Of a stretch of DNA of 64,000 bases, positions 17,712 to 25,666 are shown in pieces. Source of the DNA: Lachnotalea sp041821265. GTDB lineage: Bacteria > Bacillota > Clostridia > Lachnospirales > Lachnospiraceae. The notes beneath the pieces are model-generated. The model worked only from the letters and a program-made list of their open reading frames with translations, did not search any database and was not told the origin of the DNA. The stretch lies in contig JBGUEQ010000015.1 of NCBI GenBank assembly GCA_041821265.1, forward strand, positions 1 to 64,000, in the 5' to 3' direction. A program made the position numbers and the translations under genes. Each line of letters begins with the position of its first letter. The first letter of the stretch is position 1.

Positions 17712-17900
17712 TCTTTCGTTTATCTAGAAGGACAAGCAACTTATTTATATTAGTTGAATCAATAGTAATGAACTAATGATAGAAATGCATCGATTTATAG
17801 AAATTCGAGATAGTTACTTGAAAAGTTAAGTGAGAATAAACATTTTGGTTTATTTAGGCTAATGATTTTTTAAGGCATACGTCGTATTTGTATGAAGGGG

Positions 17901-18048
17901 TGCATTTTTTTATTTAATAGGAACGTTCTATGAACTTCCCTATTAAATAAAATGCACTATGTGTCAAAATGCGCACCACGCGGATAGGAAAGGTGTTGCG
18001 ATACAACCCGAGAGGGCAATAGAGTATTTGCAAGCAGACACTCTATTT
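17901..18048 (+). repeat. Two-end hairpin repeat, family B, copy 2
   Basis: Opens with a long hairpin (TGCATTTT...TTTAATAGG against CCTATTAAATAAAATGCA), passes through ATGCGCACCACGCGGATA, and closes with AGAGTATTTGCAAGCAGACACTCT. It lies between fba and the next gene. The open frame across it is an artefact that lengthens the downstream gene. Confidence 0.75.
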
Positions 18049-18180
18049 AAGCTAAATATAGTGGGTCAATATGTGAAAATATTACATCATTTCTTCAAAT
18101 ATTACATTGTGTTAGGTGGGTTAATTCATATAGTATTAATAGTGAAAATTAATAAAATTATAGGAGAAGTGGAAGAACTT

Positions 18181-18975
18181 ATGGAAATGTTGACATTAAT
18201 AGTAAAAAATAAAATAGGAAAAATTAAAAAAGAAGTAACACAAGTGGAAGCTGTTAATCTTGTATTTGAAGAAAAGTATCGAGATGGAGATGCAATCATA
18301 TTTCGGACTAATAAATTAAATACTTATTATGTCATTCAAATTGACGATGCAATGAGAGAAAGTATTGTTTATATAACTAAAAATGAGTTTGTGTATACCA
18401 TTCCATTTGGAGAGAAGAAGGTGTCCTATTCACCTAATTCATTTCAGGGCGATAGACATTTAATTAGTGCTAGGATTGCTACGGAAAGTGAAATTAATTT
18501 ATACAGAAATCTTGCGGAGAATGTAATAGACCAACATGGTGACCATGGTTGTTTTCCACATGCAAGTGCAAATGTAGAGACAAGAGGAGAGGCAGTATTT
18601 GCTGCAAGAAATGCAATAGATGGAATTACTGAAAATCATTCGCACGGGGAGTGGCCATATCAATCTTGGGGAATCAATATGCAAGAGGATGCAGAAATAA
18701 CACTTTTGTTTGGAAGAATAGTTGAAATTGATGAAATGGAACTATTTTTGCGAGCGGATTTTCCACATGATAATTGGTGGGAGAAAGTAACTTTTACATT
18801 TTCGGATGGAAGCATAATTAGCATGAATTTAACGAAGACAGATAGAGCACAGCAACTATGCTTTCCTAAAAAGGAAATTGAGTGGGTGAAGCTAGGAAAC
18901 TTAATAAAAGCAGATGATCCATCGCTTTTTCCAGCTCTAAGCCAATGGAAAGTATTTGGAGTAGCAAAATATTAA
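18181..18975 (+). CDS. Uncharacterised protein with galactose-binding-like C-terminal domain
   Basis: I do not recognise a characterised homologue. The first ~100 residues are mixed alpha/beta. The C-terminal half is predicted all-beta and rich in Trp/His (H-G-E-W-P-Y-Q-S-W-G, F-P-H-D-N-W-W, F-S-D-G-S), a pattern like discoidin or carbohydrate-binding modules. No signal peptide or membrane segment, so probably cytosolic. The frame is open from 17959, but that part lies in the family B repeat. ATG 18181 is chosen, with TAGGAG 14 bases and GGAAG about 5 bases upstream; ATG 18187 is possible. The stop codon lies inside a strong bidirectional terminator. Confidence 0.6.
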   Translation: MEMLTLIVKNKIGKIKKEVTQVEAVNLVFEEKYRDGDAIIFRTNKLNTYYVIQIDDAMRESIVYITKNEFVYTIPFGEKKVSYSPNSFQGDRHLISARIATESEINLYRNLAENVIDQHGDHGCFPHASANVETRGEAVFAARNAIDGITENHSHGEWPYQSWGINMQEDAEITLLFGRIVEIDEMELFLRADFPHDNWWEKVTFTFSDGSIISMNLTKTDRAQQLCFPKKEIEWVKLGNLIKADDPSLFPALSQWKVFGVAKY

Positions 18976-19008
18976 ACAAAGCAAGAAGAAACGTGCTTTG
19001 TTTAATAT
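18969..19008. terminator. Bidirectional terminator
   Basis: Perfect 15-bp arms ATATTAAACAAAGCA / TGCTTTGTTTAATAT around a 10-base loop, overlapping the upstream stop codon. It serves both this gene and the convergent symporter. Confidence 0.85.
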
Positions 19009-19045
19009 CAAAATCAAAAGTTAACACATGTTTTTTGCTTTTTTA

Positions 19046-20449
19046 TCAATCTTTGTTTTTGGATAAGTAATCTTTTGTCATTTGAACAACTTCACCAGAC
19101 AGTAATGTGATTGCGATTAAGTTTGGGATAGCCATAAAACCATTTAATGTATCGGAAATATTCCACGCAAGCTTTATGGAAGATACAGAACCTATGACAA
19201 TAACTAAAATATAAATAAACTTATAGGCGGCGATTGCTCGTAGCCCTAATAAATATTCAATAGCACGCTCTCCATAGTACGACCATCCAATCAGAGTGGA
19301 GAAGGCAAAGAACATGATAGAGATGGCTATAAATTGGGAACCATAGGGAATTACGGAATCAAAGGATGCAGCAGTTAATGGAGCACCATCCAAATTGGTT
19401 ATATTTGCAGCTTGATTGGCGAGATAGGTATGCATGTTATATACTCCGGAGGTTAATATGGCTAGAGCAGTGATAGTACATATAACTAATGTATCAGCAA
19501 ACACCTCAAATATGCCCCACATCCCTTGAATAACAGGTTCGTTTACATCCGAAGCAGAATTGACAAGGGCAGACGAACCAAGTCCCGCCTCGTTGGAAAA
19601 TACACCTCTAGAAATTCCTTTTTGCATCGCAATTGTAATCCCATACCCGGCTACTCCCCCTACGGTTGCTTTGAAGTTGAAGGCCTCTCTAAAGATAGAG
19701 GAAAATGCAGCGGGTATTGACTCAAAGTTAGAAAATATAACAACAAGACCGCCAACGACATATAAAAGAGCCATAAAAGGAACAACTTTTTCTGTGACAC
19801 TGGCAATACGTTTGATGCCGCCCATAATTACCAGCATTACAAAAAATGCAATAACTACACCCGTGAAAATAGTAGGGACTCCAAATGAGTTATGTAAGCT
19901 GCTTGAAATGGATTGAATCTGAGCTATATTACCAATTCCTAAAGAGGCTAAGGAACAAAATACACAAAATATAATTGCTAACCACTTTAAACCAAGTCCG
20001 CGTTCGATATAGATCATCGCTCCACCAATCCAAAATCCATTTTTATTCTTATATCTATATTTAATACCAAGAGTATTTTCAGCATAGATAGTCATCATAC
20101 CTAAGACGGCACTAACCCACATCCAAAAAATTGTACCGGGACCACCTGCTGCTATGGCAGTTGCGATGCCTGCAATATTACCAGTTCCTATAGTTGAGGC
20201 TAATGCGGTGCAAACAGATTGAAATTGAGAAATAGCATGCTTATCGTTTGTTTTTAAAACCCCCTCTTTTTCAAAACAGGCTAAAATGGTATTATGAATC
20301 CACAAGTTTAAATGCGATAACTGAAATACTTTTGTACGTAGTGTTAATGTGAAACCGACGCTTAAAAAAAACACAAGCATGACAGGTCCCCATATGAAGT
20401 CGTTTAGCATGTTGTTGATGGTTTCTAAATTAGTTAAAAAATTTTCCAT
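19046..20449 (-). CDS. Sodium:alanine (or glycine) symporter, AGCS family
   Basis: 467-residue integral membrane protein with about 10-11 hydrophobic segments. AGCS signatures visible include S-T-I-G-T-G-N-I-A-G-I-A-T-A near residues 85-100 and a G-I-S-R-G-V-F-S-N-E-A-G-L-G-S loop near 280, which together form the substrate/Na+ site. Imports alanine, glycine or another small amino acid with Na+; the substrate cannot be chosen from sequence. AAGGGAT precedes the ATG. The 250 bases upstream show no recognisable riboswitch, only a short stem (AGCAC/GTGCT). Confidence 0.92.
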   Translation of the reverse strand: MENFLTNLETINNMLNDFIWGPVMLVFFLSVGFTLTLRTKVFQLSHLNLWIHNTILACFEKEGVLKTNDKHAISQFQSVCTALASTIGTGNIAGIATAIAAGGPGTIFWMWVSAVLGMMTIYAENTLGIKYRYKNKNGFWIGGAMIYIERGLGLKWLAIIFCVFCSLASLGIGNIAQIQSISSSLHNSFGVPTIFTGVVIAFFVMLVIMGGIKRIASVTEKVVPFMALLYVVGGLVVIFSNFESIPAAFSSIFREAFNFKATVGGVAGYGITIAMQKGISRGVFSNEAGLGSSALVNSASDVNEPVIQGMWGIFEVFADTLVICTITALAILTSGVYNMHTYLANQAANITNLDGAPLTAASFDSVIPYGSQFIAISIMFFAFSTLIGWSYYGERAIEYLLGLRAIAAYKFIYILVIVIGSVSSIKLAWNISDTLNGFMAIPNLIAITLLSGEVVQMTKDYLSKNKD

Positions 20450-20709
20450 TCAACTATCCCTTCTAAAAGAATGTAAAAGGAGCACGTTAGGAGAAAAGAG
20501 TGCTATCATCAGAGAACAAGTATTTAAATTGATTCGCTCATATAAATAGTATGCATGAAATATTTGATATATTTATAATAATAAAAACAGATAGGATGTA
20601 AAATCAATTCGTGCAAAATTATGATATGTTTTTGGTATCATTTGAGTAATAGAGCTAGAAGAAATATGTAAAAAGTAGTATGATACAAGTTGATAAATTA
20701 AATAAAGAG

Positions 20710-20893
20710 GTTACAGTTCAGCCATACCATTCATAATGCGCCAGAATACAATTATACCAATGAATTAAGTGATCGACTGGCACAGTATTCATGTAGGGCG
20801 TCCGCCCTATAGAAATAATTATATAAATTGCCCTTAGAGTGCAAGCACTCACGTTCAGTTTATACAATCATTTCTGCATGGCTGAATTGTAAC
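20710..20893 (+). mobile_element. MITE-like element, type C, copy 1, with 10-bp target duplication
   Basis: 184-bp non-coding element. Its ends are GTTACAGTTCAGCCAT and ATGGCTGAATTGTAAC (one mismatch as inverted repeats). It is flanked on both sides by AAATAAAGAG, which reconstructs the empty site as AAATAAAGAGGTAATGG. The insertion lies in the leader of the downstream PRTase operon. The original ribosome binding site was preserved by the duplication. Confidence 0.9.
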
Positions 20894-20910
20894 AAATAAA
20901 GAGGTAATGG

Positions 20911-22017
20911 ATGTATAGCGAAAAAGAATTAGTTGGAATAGCAAAACGTGAAAATAATAATAGAAGAAAGTATCTTGTTGTTAACAGACTTCAAGGGAAA
21001 CATATACCGGTTATTCCATCAAAGGCCATAAATATGTTTGACTGTTTGGCGCAAATGCTGATAGAAAAATATTCAGATGAGAAATTACTACTTATAGGAT
21101 TTGCTGAAACAGCAACAGCAATCGGTGCCGCTGTAGCGACACAAATGGACTGTTATTATATGCAAACCACAAGAGAAGTTATTAACAATGTAGATTATTT
21201 GTTTTTTTCAGAAACACATAGTCATGCGACAGAACAAAAACTTGTTAAGAATGATATTGAATCAATCATATATGAGATTGATAGAATTATATTTATAGAA
21301 GATGAAGTGACAACTGGTAATACGATTATGAATATTGTTAAGTTAATTCAGAACGAATATAAGAATAGTAAATCTAAGTTTTCGATAGCGTCAATATTAA
21401 ATGGAATGAATAGTGATGCAGAAAAATTATATAGAAGCAGAGAGATAGGAATACATTATTTGGTAAAAACAAATCATGATACATATGATGCAGTTACAGA
21501 AAAGTTTGTAGGTGATGGTAAATACAATCAATCTATTTTGCTAGATAAGCAAGCTGAATACAAAACTAAGACTTATGGAGAATATGTTAATGCTAGACGG
21601 CTTGTAAAAAGTAGCGTTTACTTAAAGGCTTGTGAGAAACTTTGGGATAATATAAAAGGTGATAATGATATTAAATCAAATATAAAGATTTTGGTTTTAG
21701 GCACAGAAGAATTCATGTATCCGTCTATATTTATTGCACACAAGATGGAGCTAGTAGGGTGTGATGTACGCTTTCATGCAACTACGAGAAGCCCCATTGT
21801 GGTAAGCTCTGAAGAAGATTATCCGCTTCATACAAGATATGAATTATGCAGTTTATATGATGCAGAGAGAACAACTTTTGTATATGAATTGACAAAATAT
21901 GACAGAGTATTTATTATAACAGATGCATTAAACGATAAAGAAGTTGGATTAAATAGTTTGATTTTCGCATTAACAAAAAATAAAAACGATAATATTAGTG
22001 TTATTAGGTGGTGTTAA
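20911..22017 (+). CDS. Ter-module phosphoribosyltransferase with TRSP domain
   Basis: The N-terminal half is a type I PRTase. The PRPP loop I-F-I-E-D-E-V-T-T-G-N-T is at about residues 127-138. The C-terminal half carries the T-R-S-P motif (F-H-A-T-T-R-S-P-I) that names the TRSP domain. In comparative genomics of Ter systems (Anantharaman, Iyer and Aravind) this family is the first gene of a predicted nucleoside-like metabolite pathway. It starts at ATG 20911 after AAAGAGG, immediately downstream of an inserted element. Three bases separate it from the next PRTase gene. The product's base substrate is unknown. Confidence 0.87.
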   Translation: MYSEKELVGIAKRENNNRRKYLVVNRLQGKHIPVIPSKAINMFDCLAQMLIEKYSDEKLLLIGFAETATAIGAAVATQMDCYYMQTTREVINNVDYLFFSETHSHATEQKLVKNDIESIIYEIDRIIFIEDEVTTGNTIMNIVKLIQNEYKNSKSKFSIASILNGMNSDAEKLYRSREIGIHYLVKTNHDTYDAVTEKFVGDGKYNQSILLDKQAEYKTKTYGEYVNARRLVKSSVYLKACEKLWDNIKGDNDIKSNIKILVLGTEEFMYPSIFIAHKMELVGCDVRFHATTRSPIVVSSEEDYPLHTRYELCSLYDAERTTFVYELTKYDRVFIITDALNDKEVGLNSLIFALTKNKNDNISVIRWC

Positions 22018-22020
22018 TAG

Positions 22021-23070
22021 ATGAGAAGTTCATACAAGAAAGAAGATGTAATTTTATTATTAAAAGATATAACTGGGTTAGTGGAGCCACAATCGACAGT
22101 GGAACGTGAAAGGTTAATACAATCTGGAAAACATTATTGTGAGATGTTGCCAATTGAATATTTACCATCTGAAAAATACATGGATACCTATCGGGGTGCT
22201 TTGAAAAATTATGCCAAATCAACTGCATTAGCGATTGGTTGTTTATCTGACAAAATAGCAAATAAGAAAGGTAAAGAGGTGGTATTAGTATCTCTTGCCA
22301 GAGCTGGTATACCTATTGGTATTTTAGTTAAACGATATTTGAAATGGAAATATAAATTCGACGTACAGCACTATTCACTCTCTATCATACGTGGAAAAGG
22401 AATTGATAATAATGCGATTAAATATATATTGGAACGTCATAATGCTAAGGATATATTGTTTGTGGATGGCTGGATTGGAAAAGGAGCAATACTGAAAGAA
22501 TTAGAAAAAGATATTTCAGAATTTCCAGAAATTAATCCTGAGCTAGCAGTAGTTGCAGATCCAGCCAATATAACTGAAATGTGTGGCACACATGATGATA
22601 TATTAATTGCAAGTTCTTGCTTGAATAGTACCGTATCGGGCTTAATTAGTAGAACATTTTTGAGAGACGATATTATTGGTAAAGATGATTTCCATGGTGC
22701 AGTTTACTATGGAGAAATGAAAGAACAAGACTTATCCTATGAGTTTATAGAGGAAATTGAGAAAAACTTTGAATTAGAAAGTATCGTAGAGGATGTTTGC
22801 TTGACAGGAAAAGGTATTGAAGAAGTTGAAAATATAGCAAAACAATTTGATATTGCTAATATTAATTTAGTAAAACCAGGAATCGGTGAAACGACCAGAG
22901 TATTGCTTCGCAGAGTACCATGGAAAGTCCTTATAAGTGATAAATGGAGAGGAGATATTTCGTTAGAACATATTATTAGATTAGCAGAAGAAAAAAACGT
23001 TCCAATAGAGTACTTTCCGTTACTAAATTACAAATCATGTGGAATTATAAAAAAATTAGCAGATGCTTAA
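22021..23070 (+). CDS. Ter-module PRTase fused to PELOTA RNA-binding-like domain
   Basis: Second phosphoribosyltransferase of the module. The PRTase part (about residues 20-230) has V-S-L-A-R-A-G-I-P-I-G and I-L-F-V-D-G-W-I-G-K-G, the latter in the position of the PRPP loop. The last ~90 residues resemble a PELOTA/L7Ae-like domain, with G-I-G-E-T-T-R-V-L-L-R-R-V-P and a conserved C-G-I-I-K-K-L end. It is tightly coupled to the preceding gene. Family knowledge predicts a joint role in making a nucleoside-like compound; no enzyme of this type has a fixed substrate that I can name. Confidence 0.85.
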   Translation: MRSSYKKEDVILLLKDITGLVEPQSTVERERLIQSGKHYCEMLPIEYLPSEKYMDTYRGALKNYAKSTALAIGCLSDKIANKKGKEVVLVSLARAGIPIGILVKRYLKWKYKFDVQHYSLSIIRGKGIDNNAIKYILERHNAKDILFVDGWIGKGAILKELEKDISEFPEINPELAVVADPANITEMCGTHDDILIASSCLNSTVSGLISRTFLRDDIIGKDDFHGAVYYGEMKEQDLSYEFIEEIEKNFELESIVEDVCLTGKGIEEVENIAKQFDIANINLVKPGIGETTRVLLRRVPWKVLISDKWRGDISLEHIIRLAEEKNVPIEYFPLLNYKSCGIIKKLADA

Positions 23071-23079
23071 GGAAAAAAG

Positions 23080-23139
23080 TGTGATAGAGTAACGCTCACA
23101 TCTGCCAATATGTGCGAGTGAAAATTGCACGAATGGAGG
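23080..23139 (+). other. Two-hairpin leader element D, copy 2 (inside the Ter operon)
   Basis: First stem TGTGA...TCACA, linker TCTGCCAATA, second stem GTGC...GCAC, then GAATGGAGG as the ribosome binding site of the ATP-grasp gene. It lies between two genes of one operon. Confidence 0.7.
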
Positions 23140-23144
23140 AACGT

Positions 23145-24152
23145 ATGGTAAGGATTTGGTTTAATCATTGGTTTAGTACATCATATCAAATAATTAATTT
23201 ATTGAAGAAAGAAAATAAAGATTTTGTGGTGATAGGTAGCAATCGACAATATTATTCAGTAATTCAAAATGCTTGTGATGAATGGTATGAAGAACCAGAA
23301 CTAAATGGTGAAGAATATTTAGAGTTTTGTATTGGATTTTGTAAGAAAAATAAAATCAATGCTTTTGTACCAAAACATAATATGGTTGATATAAGTAAAA
23401 ATATAGACCGTTTTCATGAAATTGGTGTTAAAGTTATGGTGGACAAGTATGAGTTGATATCGATTCTTAGTAATAAAGATAAAACATATGATTTGTTTAA
23501 AAATAGCAAGAACATACAAGTGCCAGATTTTAAGGTAGTAAGAAGTCTTGTGGAATTTGAGGAAGCTTATAGAGAATTAAACAAAAAATATGAGAGAGTA
23601 TGCGTGAAATTTGTACAGGACGAGGGTGGACAGAGCTTTAGAATTATTGAAAATACAATTAGCAAATTTGCAGCATTATCACTGTATCCGAGTTCTAAAA
23701 TATCATATTTATCTTTCGTAGATGCATTAAGTGATGAAGTGGAATTTAAAGATATGATAGTAATGCCTTATTTACCAGGAAATGAGATCAGTGTTGACTG
23801 TCTTAAAACAGCGAATGGATTAATTGCAATTCCAAGAATGAAAGGACCTTCAAGGGATGAACAAATACAATTTCATGATGATATTATAGGCATGTGTAAC
23901 GAGATACTTGAAAAAGTACCGTTGGAATATCCTTGCAATATTCAATTTAAGATTTTGGATAATATACCATATCTTCTTGAAATAAATACAAGAATGTCGG
24001 GTGGTATTCAAATGAGCTGTTTAGCAACAGAAGTAAATATACCGGATATAGCAATTAATAAATTACTTGGAGTGAATAAGAAATGGTCGGCTAATAAATC
24101 TACAAAGAGAGTTTCTTATATAGAAATGGCGCAATTAATAGAGTTAGATTGA
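23145..24152 (+). CDS. Ter-module ATP-grasp ligase
   Basis: 335-residue ATP-grasp fold protein. It has a pre-ATP-grasp Rossmann region with F-V-P-K-H-N-M at about 75. The ATP-binding C-V-K-F-V-Q-D-E-G-G segment follows at about 155. The metal-binding end L-L-E-I-N-T-R-M-S-G-G is at about 285-295. It is expected to join a carboxylate to an amine or thiol using ATP, as the ligase step of the Ter metabolite pathway. The start at 23145 follows GGAGG; upstream in-frame codons lie inside the leader element. The stop codon falls inside the target duplication of an element inserted 2 bases later. Confidence 0.86.
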   Translation: MVRIWFNHWFSTSYQIINLLKKENKDFVVIGSNRQYYSVIQNACDEWYEEPELNGEEYLEFCIGFCKKNKINAFVPKHNMVDISKNIDRFHEIGVKVMVDKYELISILSNKDKTYDLFKNSKNIQVPDFKVVRSLVEFEEAYRELNKKYERVCVKFVQDEGGQSFRIIENTISKFAALSLYPSSKISYLSFVDALSDEVEFKDMIVMPYLPGNEISVDCLKTANGLIAIPRMKGPSRDEQIQFHDDIIGMCNEILEKVPLEYPCNIQFKILDNIPYLLEINTRMSGGIQMSCLATEVNIPDIAINKLLGVNKKWSANKSTKRVSYIEMAQLIELD

Positions 24153-24154
24153 GA

Positions 24155-24286
24155 GTAACTATTCAGTACCCACGAAGGCGAGGTGTTTTGCAAAGCAAAA
24201 TCCCGAGTTTTATAGCGCTAAAATGCAAGTTTCTTGCATTTTATGTGCATCGCGTAGCGGTAACTATGAAGGTACTGAATAGTTAC
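24155..24286 (+). mobile_element. MITE-like element, type A1, copy 2, with exact 8-bp target duplication
   Basis: 132 bp with perfect 16-bp inverted ends GTAACTATTCAGTACC / GGTACTGAATAGTTAC. It is flanked by GATTGAGA on both sides (24147-24154 and 24287-24294). Internal stems are AAAATGCAAG/CTTGCATTTT and TTTTGC/GCAAAA. The duplication contains the TGA stop of the ATP-grasp gene. Non-coding; it needs a transposase in trans. Confidence 0.93.
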
Positions 24287-24318
24287 GATTGAGAATAAGA
24301 AATAATCGTTATATATAA

Positions 24319-24366
24319 ATAAAAGTCATATGTAAATTCTGTTTAGAACTTACATATGACTTTTAT
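24319..24366. terminator. Bidirectional terminator between ATP-grasp and C-C lyase
   Basis: Perfect 17-bp arms ATAAAAGTCATATGTAA / TTACATATGACTTTTAT around a 14-base loop, flanked by A/T-rich runs on both sides. Confidence 0.85.
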
Positions 24367-24368
24367 TA

Positions 24369-25331
24369 TTAATCCAAAATCCCATATATTTGAGATAAAA
24401 CAATAATCTTTTTTGCCCAATTGTAATGTGTTTTATATTCATTCATTCTTTCGTTTGATGAACTACCAGATACAAGTTTGGTTATATTGTTATCCCAATT
24501 AATGATTAAAACTGCATCTTCATAATCCACGCTTGAAACGGTTAAAGATTTATTTACAATATCAATTTGTTTAGGATGAATCACAGTTTTTCCAATAAAA
24601 CCATTTAATCGATCTGAATTCAATTCTTTTTCTAATCCAGTTTCCCAACCATTGCCGTTATAATATTCCCATACAGGACCTGATACAATGTAGTCGGTTC
24701 CAAATACGGTCATGATATCAGAAAGAATATTTGCGATAGGTAATATATCATGTATATTTTCACTGCAATGACGTCTGAATCCAAAAGTATGGCATAAATC
24801 ATTTCCACCTACTCGTATATTAAGAACAATGTCTTGTATTGCATCCAATTTTTGCTTTAATTGATATAAAATATCATAGCGAGTATTTAAGTTGATAATG
24901 GTTGGACTCTCAAATATAGGCATCATATAAAGAGGACTTACTAATTTATCATTGATATCAAGAATTGCATTGATATAATTATCTGCATTTTCCAATGAAA
25001 ATTTAGGTATTATAAATCCTACTATTATTGAGATGGCATCGCCAAAATTATTAACTAATCTAGAAATTTGTTCTGGTTCTCTTACCCTGATAAAAATTTT
25101 AGGCATATAAAATTGTTTTGTTTCTGATTCGTTCAACAATTTATGTAGTGAAATAGCTAATAGCTGTTCCGCTTCATTAACTTGATCATCACGTATTGTG
25201 TCTTCAAGACAAAGCGCCAATGAAAATTGACATCCGAAATTTTCGTTAACTAAAGAATTTACAATGCTTACATTATTAGCAGGACAATATAAGAGCGCAC
25301 CAATGCTGTAAGCAAGCATAGTATTTTTCAT
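24369..25331 (-). CDS. Ter-module C-C bond lyase (HpcH/citrate lyase-like TIM barrel)
   Basis: 320 residues, related to HpcH/HpaI aldolase and the citrate lyase beta subunit. Visible features are I-F-I-R-V-R-E-P near residue 80, the P-I-F-E-S-P strand near 145, N-I-R-V-G-G-N-D-L near 170, and G-F-I-G-K-T-V-I-H-P-K-Q near 245, which is the family's C-terminal signature. In Ter metabolite modules this enzyme accompanies the PRTases and ATP-grasp. Here it is transcribed opposite to its partners and lies between two inverted-repeat elements. AAAGGAG precedes the ATG by 8 bases. The substrate is unknown. Confidence 0.83.
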   Translation of the reverse strand: MKNTMLAYSIGALLYCPANNVSIVNSLVNENFGCQFSLALCLEDTIRDDQVNEAEQLLAISLHKLLNESETKQFYMPKIFIRVREPEQISRLVNNFGDAISIIVGFIIPKFSLENADNYINAILDINDKLVSPLYMMPIFESPTIINLNTRYDILYQLKQKLDAIQDIVLNIRVGGNDLCHTFGFRRHCSENIHDILPIANILSDIMTVFGTDYIVSGPVWEYYNGNGWETGLEKELNSDRLNGFIGKTVIHPKQIDIVNKSLTVSSVDYEDAVLIINWDNNITKLVSGSSSNERMNEYKTHYNWAKKIIVLSQIYGILD

Positions 25332-25368
25332 ATATCATTCTCCTTTAAACCATAGTGTTATAATTATA

Positions 25369-25513
25369 GTTACTATTCAGCGTTATAGCTTAATAGTAAC
25401 AATTATGCACAGAAATTATGCATTACACATAATTTTACGCTTGAAAAACGCGAGTTTTCTGTGACCTAAGTTCACAAACACACACCTCGCGGTCGCAATG
25501 GCTGAACTGTAAC
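25369..25513 (+). mobile_element. MITE-like element, type C, copy 2, with exact 8-bp target duplication
   Basis: 145 bp with ends GTTACTATTCAGC and GCTGAACTGTAAC (two mismatches as inverted repeats). It is flanked by TAATTATA on both sides (25361-25368 and 25514-25521). It lies 5' of the C-C lyase, between it and the divergent YceG-protease gene. Non-coding. Confidence 0.9.
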
Positions 25514-25666
25514 TAATTATATCATCAACAATATTTAATTGATAGTTATATTTGGCTAAATATGTTAAAATAATAATGATATGATATAAAAATAAGAAGA
25601 ATTAGTGGTATTTTAGTGCAATTATCGGATTATGTTTATGAATTTTTTTTATTTAAGGTGGTATTT

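Noticed and set aside
17959..18180. N-terminal extension of the gene at 18181, giving a 338-residue protein
   Set aside because: These codons lie in the family B repeat and the AT-rich leader, have no ribosome binding site, and do not look like protein sequence of the following domain.
19560..19916. 118-residue open frame antisense to the AGCS symporter
   Set aside because: Shadow of a strong membrane-protein gene; no start signal or recognisable domain.
24147..25521. Composite transposon carrying the C-C lyase
   Set aside because: The two flanking elements are of different subtype, each has its own target duplication, and there is no shared outer duplication.
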